This document shows, piece after piece, positions 17,814 to 24,826 of a stretch of 64,000 nt of DNA. Source of the DNA: Gammaproteobacteria bacterium (GTDB lineage Bacteria > Pseudomonadota > Gammaproteobacteria > Burkholderiales > Nitrosomonadaceae). Made by a program: the position numbers and the translations under genes. The stretch is taken from contig CP054180.1 in assembly GCA_015709635.1 (NCBI GenBank), forward strand, positions 1 through 64,000, in the 5' to 3' direction. The notes beneath the pieces are model-generated. The model was not told where the DNA came from. It searched no databases and saw only the letters and a program-made list of their open reading frames with translations. The first letter of the stretch is position 1, and each line of letters begins with the position of its first letter.

Positions 17814-19754
17814 ATGCGATCAATCCAATTTTTGTTACTGATTTTATGTTTAGCCAGTCCTCAGGGTTATGCCGAGGAAGGCAAGTCTTTCAGTTTGTTC
17901 CAGAAGCTGCAGGGGCTGGGCATCAAACTGGGCCAGGGCAATGCGCAAGAGCTTTTGCCGCCGGATGAAGCATTCAAGCTGTCGGTGGAAGTGCGCGACG
18001 GCAATACGCTGATCGCGAACCTGACGCCGGCCAAGGATTATTATTTGTACCGCGACAAAATCGCGTTTGAGCCGAAACAAGACGGCATGACGATTGAAAA
18101 AGTCACGTTGCCGCCGGGTAAAATGAAGGAAGACGCGACCTTTGGGCAGACAGAGGTTTATTACAGTCCGATACAAGCCATTATTTCGCTGAAACGCGAG
18201 GATTCTGCCGGCGAGCAGCCGCTGACGCTGGCGGCATCTTACCAGGGCTGCAATGAGCCGGTCGGCGTATGTTATGCGCCGATTCATAAGGCTATCGATC
18301 TGACCTTGCCGGCAGTCAAAGCTGTCGTTGGTGCGGTTGCCGAGGCGGTGAGCAGTCCGGCCGTTGCGGCAAGAGCCGGTGATGCTGCGGCGGAATTGTT
18401 TCAAATGCCGTCCAAAGCGCCAGCGATTGAAACCGAGTCGTACAAAATCGACCAGATGTTTCAAACCGGTGATTTCTGGCTGATCCTGACCGGATTTTTC
18501 GGTATCGGTCTGCTGCTGGCGTTTACGCCCTGCGTGTTTCCGATGTTTCCGATTCTGTCCGGGATTATTGCCAATCGCGGCAAGCATGTGACCAAACAGC
18601 ATGGATTTATCCTGGCGCTGGCATATGTAATGGGAATGGCGATTACATACGCCATTGCCGGTGTGGCGGCGGGGTTATCCGGCGCGATGTTGTCGGCGGC
18701 GTTGCAAAATGCTTGGGTGCTGGGTACGTTTGCCGTGATCTTCGTGTTGCTGTCATTTTCGATGTTCGGTTTTTATGAACTGCAATTGCCCGGTACGTTA
18801 CAGACCAAACTGTCCGAGGAAGCCGGACATCTCAAAGGCGGGCATTTAACCAGTGTGTTCGGTATGGGCGCATTGTCGGCGCTGATCGTCGGGCCTTGCG
18901 TTGCGGCACCGCTGGCGGGCGCTTTGCTGTATATCAGCCAGACGCGCGATGTAATTCTGGGCGGCTCGGCATTGTTCGTCATGGCGCTGGGTATGGGGGT
19001 GCCGCTATTGTTACTGGGTACATCAGCCGGTGCGTTATTGCCGAAAGCCGGCGCATGGATGGAGTCGATCAAACGGTTTTTTGGCGCATTGCTGCTGGCT
19101 GTGGCGATTTGGATCATCTCCCCGGTGATCAATGACGTGGTGCATATGGTGTTGTGGGCAGCCTTGCTGATCATTTCCGCCATTTATCTGCACGCGATCG
19201 ATCCATTGCCGGAGCGCGCTTCGGGTCTGCAAAAATTTCTTAAAGGCATCGGCGTGATCGCATTGCTGGTCGGTGTCGCCATGCTGATCGGTGTTTTATC
19301 CGGCAGCCGCGATGTATTGCAGCCGCTTTCAAAGCTCGGCTTGGCCGCAACGAATAGTGCCAATGGTAATGAAGCGGTTGTTTCCGGTTATTCCGTCTTG
19401 CCTTTTCAGCGGGTAAAAACGGTTGCGGAATTGGATGATCAAATTCGTCAATCCAAAGGCAAGCCGATCATGGTCAAATTTCATGCCGATTGGTGTGTTT
19501 CCTGCAAGGAAATGGATCGCTTTACGTTGTCCGATGCCAAAGTGCAAGCGCGACTGAAGGAGGCCGTGTTGCTGCAAATCGATGTCACCGATGGCACACC
19601 AGAAGATGCGGCGCTACTGAAACGATTCAAATTGTTCGGGCCGCCCGGTATTCTGTTTGTCGATCGTCAGGGTAACGATATTCCTGATATCAAAGTGATT
19701 GGTTTCTTGAATAAAAATGATTTCTTAACCGTGCTGAATGCTGTTTTGATTTAG
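17814..19754 (+). CDS. dsbD: Thiol:disulfide interchange protein DsbD
   Basis: DsbD carries electrons from cytoplasmic thioredoxin across the inner membrane to periplasmic thiol proteins, needed for disulfide isomerisation and cytochrome c maturation. The 646-residue protein shows all three parts: a signal peptide (1-21), the alpha domain with the Cys pair in GCNEPVGVCYAP, a central domain of about eight membrane helices with FTPCVFPMFP and VGPCVAAPLAG, and the C-terminal thioredoxin-like gamma domain with DWCVSCKE near residue 560. All six working cysteines are present. It follows cutA closely and precedes a TlpA-like gene. Confidence 0.96.
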   Translation: MRSIQFLLLILCLASPQGYAEEGKSFSLFQKLQGLGIKLGQGNAQELLPPDEAFKLSVEVRDGNTLIANLTPAKDYYLYRDKIAFEPKQDGMTIEKVTLPPGKMKEDATFGQTEVYYSPIQAIISLKREDSAGEQPLTLAASYQGCNEPVGVCYAPIHKAIDLTLPAVKAVVGAVAEAVSSPAVAARAGDAAAELFQMPSKAPAIETESYKIDQMFQTGDFWLILTGFFGIGLLLAFTPCVFPMFPILSGIIANRGKHVTKQHGFILALAYVMGMAITYAIAGVAAGLSGAMLSAALQNAWVLGTFAVIFVLLSFSMFGFYELQLPGTLQTKLSEEAGHLKGGHLTSVFGMGALSALIVGPCVAAPLAGALLYISQTRDVILGGSALFVMALGMGVPLLLLGTSAGALLPKAGAWMESIKRFFGALLLAVAIWIISPVINDVVHMVLWAALLIISAIYLHAIDPLPERASGLQKFLKGIGVIALLVGVAMLIGVLSGSRDVLQPLSKLGLAATNSANGNEAVVSGYSVLPFQRVKTVAELDDQIRQSKGKPIMVKFHADWCVSCKEMDRFTLSDAKVQARLKEAVLLQIDVTDGTPEDAALLKRFKLFGPPGILFVDRQGNDIPDIKVIGFLNKNDFLTVLNAVLI

Positions 19755-19756
19755 GC

Positions 19757-19926
19757 GTGTGCTGAAACCCTACAGTAAGTTTTTTCAAGCTGGAAAATTA
19801 TCGAAGGAAGTGAAGTAGTAATGCCAAAATCAAAACTCCTTGCTATGTATTTGCGCGTACTGAAACCCTACAGCAAGTTTTTTCAAGTTGGAAGATTATC
19901 GAAGGATGTCGTGATGTCAAAAGTAA
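19757..19926 (+). repeat. Tandem 98-bp duplication carrying a ribosome site and start codon
   Basis: About 60 bases beginning TGAAACCCTACAG at 19763 recur with few changes at 19861, a period of 98 bp. Each copy contains CAAGTTTTTTCAAG-like sequence, ATTATCGAAGGA, a ribosome-binding site, and an ATG followed by similar codons (ATGCCAAAATCAAAA at 19821 and ATGTCAAAAGTAAAA at 19914). The copies are in frame with each other. Confidence 0.85.
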
Positions 19927-20501
19927 AACAGATTTTTTTGTATGTTTGTGTGGCAATATTTGCATTGGCGGCTGGTTCATTTCTGCGATCCGTGCTAATA
20001 GAAGCGCAGCAAACCCAATTATCCGGTGAAGAAAGCCAGCAAGGCGCAAAGGCGATACTCGCGGCAAGCTTGCCGGATATTCACGGCGAGAATCAGGCGG
20101 TTTCACAATGGCTCGGGAAAGTGATGGTGGTCAATTTCTGGGCTACCTGGTGCACACCGTGCCAAGAGGAAATACCCGAGTTTGTTGAAGCACAGCAAAA
20201 ATACCGCGATCAAGGATTGGTGTTTATCGGTATTGCGCTGGATCAAGCCGACAAAGTCAAAATGTTCAGTCAGGAATTCGGCATTAATTATCCGGTGCTG
20301 GTCGGTAGCTTGAACAGTTGGTCACTGGCGCAAGCGGCCGGTAATCGCCTGTCTGTTTTGCCTTATACCGTGGTAATCAATCGTTCCGGTGAAATCGTCG
20401 AAACCTATGTCGGTCGCGTTAATCTGAAAAAACTGGAGAAATTGGTGATTCCGCTGCTGAAGGAAAACCCGCAGGCGCAGCCAACGGAAAAAGCCGGTTG
20501 A
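19914..20501 (+). CDS. TlpA-like membrane-anchored thioredoxin family protein
   Basis: This 195-residue protein is a TlpA/ResA-type periplasmic thiol oxidoreductase: an N-terminal membrane anchor (about 5-25), then an AlkC/TSA-type thioredoxin fold with the active site WATWCTPCQEEIPEF and the cis-Pro region LSVLPYTVVINRSG. Such proteins reduce apocytochrome c or copper-centre thiols using electrons from DsbD, whose gene lies just upstream. I chose the ATG at 19914, where AAGGA (19902-19906) is well spaced and the anchor begins MSKVKQIFLY. An in-frame ATG at 19821, created by the tandem duplication, would add 31 residues. Confidence 0.9.
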   Translation: MSKVKQIFLYVCVAIFALAAGSFLRSVLIEAQQTQLSGEESQQGAKAILAASLPDIHGENQAVSQWLGKVMVVNFWATWCTPCQEEIPEFVEAQQKYRDQGLVFIGIALDQADKVKMFSQEFGINYPVLVGSLNSWSLAQAAGNRLSVLPYTVVINRSGEIVETYVGRVNLKKLEKLVIPLLKENPQAQPTEKAG

Positions 20502-20799
20502 TGGCAACAGCGTTTTAATCCGGGCTTGTTCAAACCACGCGCCGCTAAAAAGGCGATTGCGGCGCACGATAATCATGTAATATTAACCGCAGGAATGGAA
20601 TGCTTTATTTACCTGGTATGCATGCGAGCTACTCTGTCCACATAAATACCTCGCATTCTGATTGTTGCGGATACTTACCGGGAAATTCAATAAAACTGTT
20701 CATTCAGGATTGAATAAGGTACGGAAGGCAGTAACGCAAGGGTTTTAATCTAAATGTGACGAGGGATATTTTCCAATAATCATTTAGGAGAACCTCATT

Positions 20800-21132
20800 A
20801 TGGGACAGCTTGATTGCACTCGCCGTTTCTTCGTTTTCTTCTTAGTGTCGCAAATCGCTTTTTTCCCTGGCTGCGCAACGGGAAAGTATGAGGGAAGCAG
20901 GGAGCAGTACGACGATATCGTCATTACGACCAAAGTTCACGAAGCCATTATCGATGAACCTTCTCTGAGACCTTTCGAAATCAATGTCAGAACCGTGAAA
21001 GGTGTTGTTGAACTCAGCGGCACTGTCAATTCACGGGATGATATCGATAAAGCGCTGGCGGTTGCGCGCGGCATCAGTGGCATAAGATTTATCAAGAATG
21101 ACATGCGAACGCTGGGAACCGGCGATTATTAG
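20800..21132 (+). CDS. BON-domain lipoprotein
   Basis: The 110-residue product has a signal sequence ending at a lipobox-like FFPGC, so it is probably a lipoprotein, followed by one BON domain (about residues 40-105: ITTKVHEAIIDE, INVRTVKGVVELSGTVNSRDDIDKALAVARGISGIRFIKND). BON domains bind phospholipid or outer-membrane partners and occur in OsmY- and DolP-type envelope-stress proteins. AGGAG lies eight bases before the ATG. A strong intrinsic terminator follows, so it is a single-gene unit. The 298 bases upstream hold no other gene I can support. Confidence 0.88.
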   Translation: MGQLDCTRRFFVFFLVSQIAFFPGCATGKYEGSREQYDDIVITTKVHEAIIDEPSLRPFEINVRTVKGVVELSGTVNSRDDIDKALAVARGISGIRFIKNDMRTLGTGDY

Positions 21133-21145
21133 TTGTTGGTGTGAG

Positions 21146-21191
21146 TGAATTGCAAGTTGGATTATCCGAACACCGCTTGCAATTCATTTTT
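21146..21191 (+). terminator. Intrinsic terminator of the BON gene
   Basis: TGAATTGCAAG (21146-21156) and its perfect inverse CTTGCAATTCA (21176-21186) form an 11-bp stem with a 19-base loop, followed by five T residues (21187-21191). Confidence 0.85.
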
Positions 21192-21248
21192 CCCAAGCGG
21201 CGCGCTGAGTATCGATAACCGTCAATGTGAGCAATCGCAGAATTCAAT

Positions 21249-21629
21249 ATGCCGCTGGCCGACATCGTATTGATGATTCATTTTCTGTATGTGTTGTTTG
21301 TCGTCGGCAGTCTGCCGGTCATTTGGCTGGGCGCGTGGTTGAAACGGGGGTTTGTTAGAAACCCGTGGTTTCGCTATTTGCATCTTGCTGCAATTTTATT
21401 CGTTGTGGTCGAATCGCTGATGGGCGTCGTTTGTCCGCTGACCGTATGGGAAAACGCATTGCGCCAAGCTGCGGCGGAGGGCGGTTTTATTCAGCACTGG
21501 CTTCATCGCATGCTGTTTTATGACGTGCCGGAATCCGTATTGACAGTAGTTTATGTTCTGTTTGCCGCTTTGGTGGCGATGACATTCAAATGGATTCCGC
21601 CTGCGCGCGGAAATCGCCGGTCAAGATGA
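21249..21629 (+). CDS. DUF2784 family membrane protein
   Basis: The 126-residue protein has four probable membrane helices and the features of DUF2784: DIVLMIHFLYVLFVVGSLPVIWLG near the N-terminus, then NPWFRYLHLAAILFVVVESLMGVVCPLTVWE and a late HWLHRMLFYD. The family has no established function. Its last nine bases overlap the end of ttcA on the opposite strand. Confidence 0.85.
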   Translation: MPLADIVLMIHFLYVLFVVGSLPVIWLGAWLKRGFVRNPWFRYLHLAAILFVVVESLMGVVCPLTVWENALRQAAAEGGFIQHWLHRMLFYDVPESVLTVVYVLFAALVAMTFKWIPPARGNRRSR

Positions 21630-22535
21630 TGAAACGAGCGGGTTATCGTCTGTTACTTCCTCGGCCGGGGTCAGCATTTCTTCGATGGTGGGTTCGAAAG
21701 TTTCTTCGTCAAACGCCGTGTCACCGTCAAGGAACGGCTGGCCTTGCGCTTTCAGATTGAAGAAATCGTAGCGGGAAGTATCGGCCAAATGCGATAGTTG
21801 AACGTTCTGTAAGGAACGAAACATGGTTTCCAGCCGGCCGGGAAATTTTTTGTCCCACTGCTGCATCATTTCCTTGATCACTTGGCGTTGCAAGTTCGGC
21901 TGCGATCCGCATAAATTGCATGGAATGATCGGGAAATTCGCTATGGCTGCGTACGCCGCCAAATCTTTTTCCTTGCAGTAAGCCAGCGGGCGGATCACGA
22001 TATGCTTACCGTCGTCACTGACCAGTTTGGGCGGCATAGCTTTCAGCTTTCCACCATAAAACATATTCAGAAACAGAGTGACGAGAATATCGTCACGATG
22101 ATGACCCAATGCGATCTTGGTGGCGCCCAGTTCGCTGGCAACCCGGTAAAGTACGCCGCGGCGCAGGCGCGAACAAAGGCTGCAGGTGGTTTTTCCTTCC
22201 GCGATGACGCGTTTGACGACGCTATAGGTATCTTGCTCAACGATGCGGAAGGGCATACCGATTTCCGTCAGATAAGCCGGCAACACCTGTTCGGGAAAAC
22301 CGGGTTGTTTTTGATCCAGATTGACCGCAATCAGCTCAAATTCCAGTGGCGCATGCGCTTGCAGGTTGCGCAGAATGTCCAATAAGGCATAGCTGTCCTT
22401 GCCGCCGGACAGGCATACCATGACCCGGTCACCGGCTTCGATCATGTTGAAATCAGCAATCGCAGTGCCAACCTGCCGCCGTAAGCGTTTTTGCAGCTTG
22501 TTGGTGTTATATTGTTGTTTCAGGTTCATATTCAA
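21621..22535 (-). CDS. ttcA: tRNA 2-thiocytidine(32) synthetase TtcA
   Basis: TtcA thiolates C32 in the anticodon loop of several tRNAs, using ATP and a [4Fe-4S] cluster. The 304-residue protein has the PP-loop SGGKDSYALLDIL near residue 44 and two Cys pairs, CSLCSRLRRGVLYR and CNLCGSQPNLQR, that hold the cluster. LGHHRDDILVTLFLNMFYGG is also conserved. Start choice between 22535 and the ATG two codons later is open. The final 40 residues are acidic and poorly conserved. Confidence 0.96.
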   Translation of the reverse strand: MNMNLKQQYNTNKLQKRLRRQVGTAIADFNMIEAGDRVMVCLSGGKDSYALLDILRNLQAHAPLEFELIAVNLDQKQPGFPEQVLPAYLTEIGMPFRIVEQDTYSVVKRVIAEGKTTCSLCSRLRRGVLYRVASELGATKIALGHHRDDILVTLFLNMFYGGKLKAMPPKLVSDDGKHIVIRPLAYCKEKDLAAYAAIANFPIIPCNLCGSQPNLQRQVIKEMMQQWDKKFPGRLETMFRSLQNVQLSHLADTSRYDFFNLKAQGQPFLDGDTAFDEETFEPTIEEMLTPAEEVTDDNPLVSSS

Positions 22536-22686
22536 TGAGATTCCAGTAGCAAGAGATGATTTTTTAATGCGAGAAAAGGAAGGTTACTTATAGCTGAAAT
22601 TAGACAAACGGAATGGAACAATTTAGCATAGCCGGATTCTAATCAAGGCGGATAAAGAGGCTCGGGAATAATTTCAGGAGAATTCG

Positions 22687-23139
22687 ATGAACGGAATTAT
22701 ACCATTTGTGATCTTGGTCTTGTTTTCAACCAATAGCTATTCGAGCGCAAGCAGTTCCAATTTGGAAGTCGATATCGGCAGGCCGGGTGATGCGGACAAA
22801 GTGTCGCGTATGGTGAAGCTGACACAAGTGGATAATATGTTTTTGCCAGCCGAAGTGAAAGTGAATGAAGGTGAAACAGTCCGTTTTGTGATTAAAAATG
22901 GGGGTGATCACAAACATGAAATGTTGCTGGGATCGATGGCCGAGCTGAAAAAAGCTGCCAACATGCGGCACATGCATCCTGACAAGGAACATACGGAAGC
23001 GCACTTGATGCAACTTGATCCGGGGGAGCAGAAAGAATTGATCTGGCAATTCACTCAGGCGGGAACGGTTAATTTCGCCTGTCCTTTGCCCGGCCATTTC
23101 AAGAGAATGCGTGGAACAATTACTGTGGAGAAGAAATGA
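22687..23139 (+). CDS. Exported cupredoxin-like copper protein
   Basis: The 150-residue product has a signal peptide (1-20) and one cupredoxin fold. The type-1 copper ligands can be placed: His77 in DHKHEMLLG, then Cys132, His137 and Met141 in ACPLPGHFKRM. The mature protein is also rich in His and Met between residues 84 and 108 (NMRHMHPDKEHTEAH), which may bind more copper. AGGAG precedes the ATG. The stop overlaps the DUF411 gene by four bases, and a cytochrome c gene follows, so copper delivery or electron transfer in the periplasm is likely. I cannot name the gene. Confidence 0.9.
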   Translation: MNGIIPFVILVLFSTNSYSSASSSNLEVDIGRPGDADKVSRMVKLTQVDNMFLPAEVKVNEGETVRFVIKNGGDHKHEMLLGSMAELKKAANMRHMHPDKEHTEAHLMQLDPGEQKELIWQFTQAGTVNFACPLPGHFKRMRGTITVEKK

Positions 23140-23675
23140 AAATACGAAAAGGTACGATGTTTGCGAAATCGATAATGGCGGCTGGTTTATTAAGTGTCGC
23201 TGTGCAAGCGGCTGCGACAACGACGGTTGATGTTTATAAAAGCCCGACGTGCGGATGCTGTGCCAAATGGGTCGATCATATGCGTGAACATGGTTTTACC
23301 GTAAAAACACACGATGTCGGCAACAAGGATATCCGCAAAAAATCGGGTATTTCCGAATCGCTCGGTTCCTGTCATACGGCTCTGGTCAACGGTTATGCGA
23401 TTGAAGGTCATGTTCCGGCGCCGGATATCATCCGCTTGCTGAAGGAAAAACCGAAGGCGGTTGGATTATCCGTCCCCGATATGCCGCATGGAACGCCGGG
23501 GATGGAAAGCGGCCGGGTCGATCCTTATAACGTTCTGTTGATTACCGAACGCGATCAAACGCGTAAGGAAACGACCATTTATCAGCGCTATGATCCCTAC
23601 GCCAAAAAAGCAGCGGAAGCTGTACCTGCCAATCCTGAACCCGAACAAAACAGTTCCGTAATGCGCCTGAAGTAG
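23136..23675 (+). CDS. DUF411 family exported metal-binding protein
   Basis: DUF411 proteins are small periplasmic metal-binding proteins often encoded beside copper-resistance genes. This 179-residue member has a signal peptide (about 1-28), the cysteine motif SPTCGCCAKW (C39, C41, C42), GSCHTALVNGYAIEGHVPAPDI, and a C-terminal extension after VDPYNVLLI. Its ATG overlaps the stop of the cupredoxin gene (ATGA), with GGAG upstream. Coupling to a cupredoxin gene supports a copper-handling role. Confidence 0.9.
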   Translation: MKIRKGTMFAKSIMAAGLLSVAVQAAATTTVDVYKSPTCGCCAKWVDHMREHGFTVKTHDVGNKDIRKKSGISESLGSCHTALVNGYAIEGHVPAPDIIRLLKEKPKAVGLSVPDMPHGTPGMESGRVDPYNVLLITERDQTRKETTIYQRYDPYAKKAAEAVPANPEPEQNSSVMRLK

Positions 23676-23686
23676 TTGCCTTTTTC

Positions 23687-24154
23687 ATGATAATACGTAG
23701 TTTTTTGCTCTGCATGGCCGCAGCCGCGATATTGGGCTGCGGCAATTCCGGGTTGCCTGGCGTTTCTTCCGGTCAACATCAGCTTGATAGCAAGACGGGT
23801 TTGGTAAAACGGAATTTCGATCCGGTGCAAATCAAACGGGGTGAGGGTGTCTATAAAGCCAATTGCGCCGGATGTCATGGCCCGAACGGCGAAGCCACTC
23901 CCGAGTGGCGCAAACCCGGTGCGGATGGAAAATACCCGCCGCCGCCGTTGGATAGCAGCGCGCATGCCTGGCATCATTCGACCGACGTGCTGAAGAAAAC
24001 CATACTCAAAGGAACGCCGCCGGAGATCGGTTCCATGCCTCCCTGGGAAGGCAAATTAACCGAGCAGCAAGTGGACGATGTGATCGTCTGGATAAAATCG
24101 TTATGGTCGGACGAAATTTACGCTGTCTGGTTTAAGAATTTTGAAGGCAAGTGA
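23687..24154 (+). CDS. Lipoprotein-type c-type cytochrome, single haem
   Basis: The 155-residue product starts with a signal sequence ending in ILGC (lipid-modified Cys18) and carries one haem-binding motif CAGCH (C60, C63, H64). The distal part has GSMPPWEGKLTEQQVDDVIVWIKSLW, where the Met gives the sixth haem ligand, as in class I cytochromes c. It lies 11 bases after the DUF411 gene, so cupredoxin, DUF411 protein and cytochrome form one unit. It converges on a coiled-coil gene with a 13-base gap. Confidence 0.92.
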   Translation: MIIRSFLLCMAAAAILGCGNSGLPGVSSGQHQLDSKTGLVKRNFDPVQIKRGEGVYKANCAGCHGPNGEATPEWRKPGADGKYPPPPLDSSAHAWHHSTDVLKKTILKGTPPEIGSMPPWEGKLTEQQVDDVIVWIKSLWSDEIYAVWFKNFEGK

Positions 24155-24167
24155 CCGTTCGCAGTAA

Positions 24168-24554
24168 TTATTCTTCCGTTTTTTGCTCCAGCGATTTGAT
24201 TTGCTCTAAGATCGCCTGCTTTTCATTCTCCAGTTCGTTATAGCGCGCATATAACCGGTTCAAGTCAGCGGTATATTTTTCAATTCGCTCTTGTTTTTCC
24301 TGCTGGAGCCGGATGAGATCCTCGTATTTAGGAACCGGTACACTCTTTGCCGACGGAATCGACGGTATTAATGTCGGCGATTCCGATATCTCATTACGGC
24401 GTAACTCTTGGATCATCATGAATTGCTGTTGGATGGATTGAGATTCCTGTTGGATGCGAGCTAGGGATTTCTCCAATTGACGTACTTGTGTTCCGGTATC
24501 AGCTTGGATTGCGAGCGATAAAGCCAGTAACAGCAAAAAAAGAACGATCCGCAT
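24168..24554 (-). CDS. Exported coiled-coil protein of unknown function
   Basis: The 128-residue product has a clear signal peptide (MRIVLFLLLLALSLAIQA) followed by two coiled-coil stretches (about residues 22-55 and 77-126, rich in Q, E, K and L heptads) separated by a proline- and serine-rich hinge. No enzyme motif is seen. It resembles small periplasmic structural or adaptor proteins, but I cannot name a family. It is a single gene convergent with the cytochrome gene. Confidence 0.75.
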   Translation of the reverse strand: MRIVLFLLLLALSLAIQADTGTQVRQLEKSLARIQQESQSIQQQFMMIQELRRNEISESPTLIPSIPSAKSVPVPKYEDLIRLQQEKQERIEKYTADLNRLYARYNELENEKQAILEQIKSLEQKTEE

Positions 24555-24650
24555 GAGATAAGCGCCTATTCAAAAGAATGACTGTGAGCAAAGCAGCAGC
24601 ATCTCTACTTCTCACAGGTTAATTTTCCAAAATATTCCGGGCAATTTGCC

Positions 24651-24656
24651 TATAAT
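24651..24656 (+). promoter_or_regulatory. Possible -10 element upstream of mutS
   Basis: A perfect TATAAT occurs 170 bases before mutS, preceded by TTGCC. No clear -35 hexamer lies at the right distance. Promoter function is a guess from this hexamer alone. Confidence 0.3.
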
Positions 24657-24826
24657 ATAAACGTTTGTTCACGCAGCATCAAATGCCGTGTTCCACTTCA
24701 TTCGTGTGATTACAACTCAAGGCTTCGATTAAAAATAATGAGGGAGTCATTGAGAAATTCCCACGATCAAAAAAATTTCATCCGCATAATGTATTGCCCG
24801 ATGCATAAATTGCCTTGCCAGAGCCC

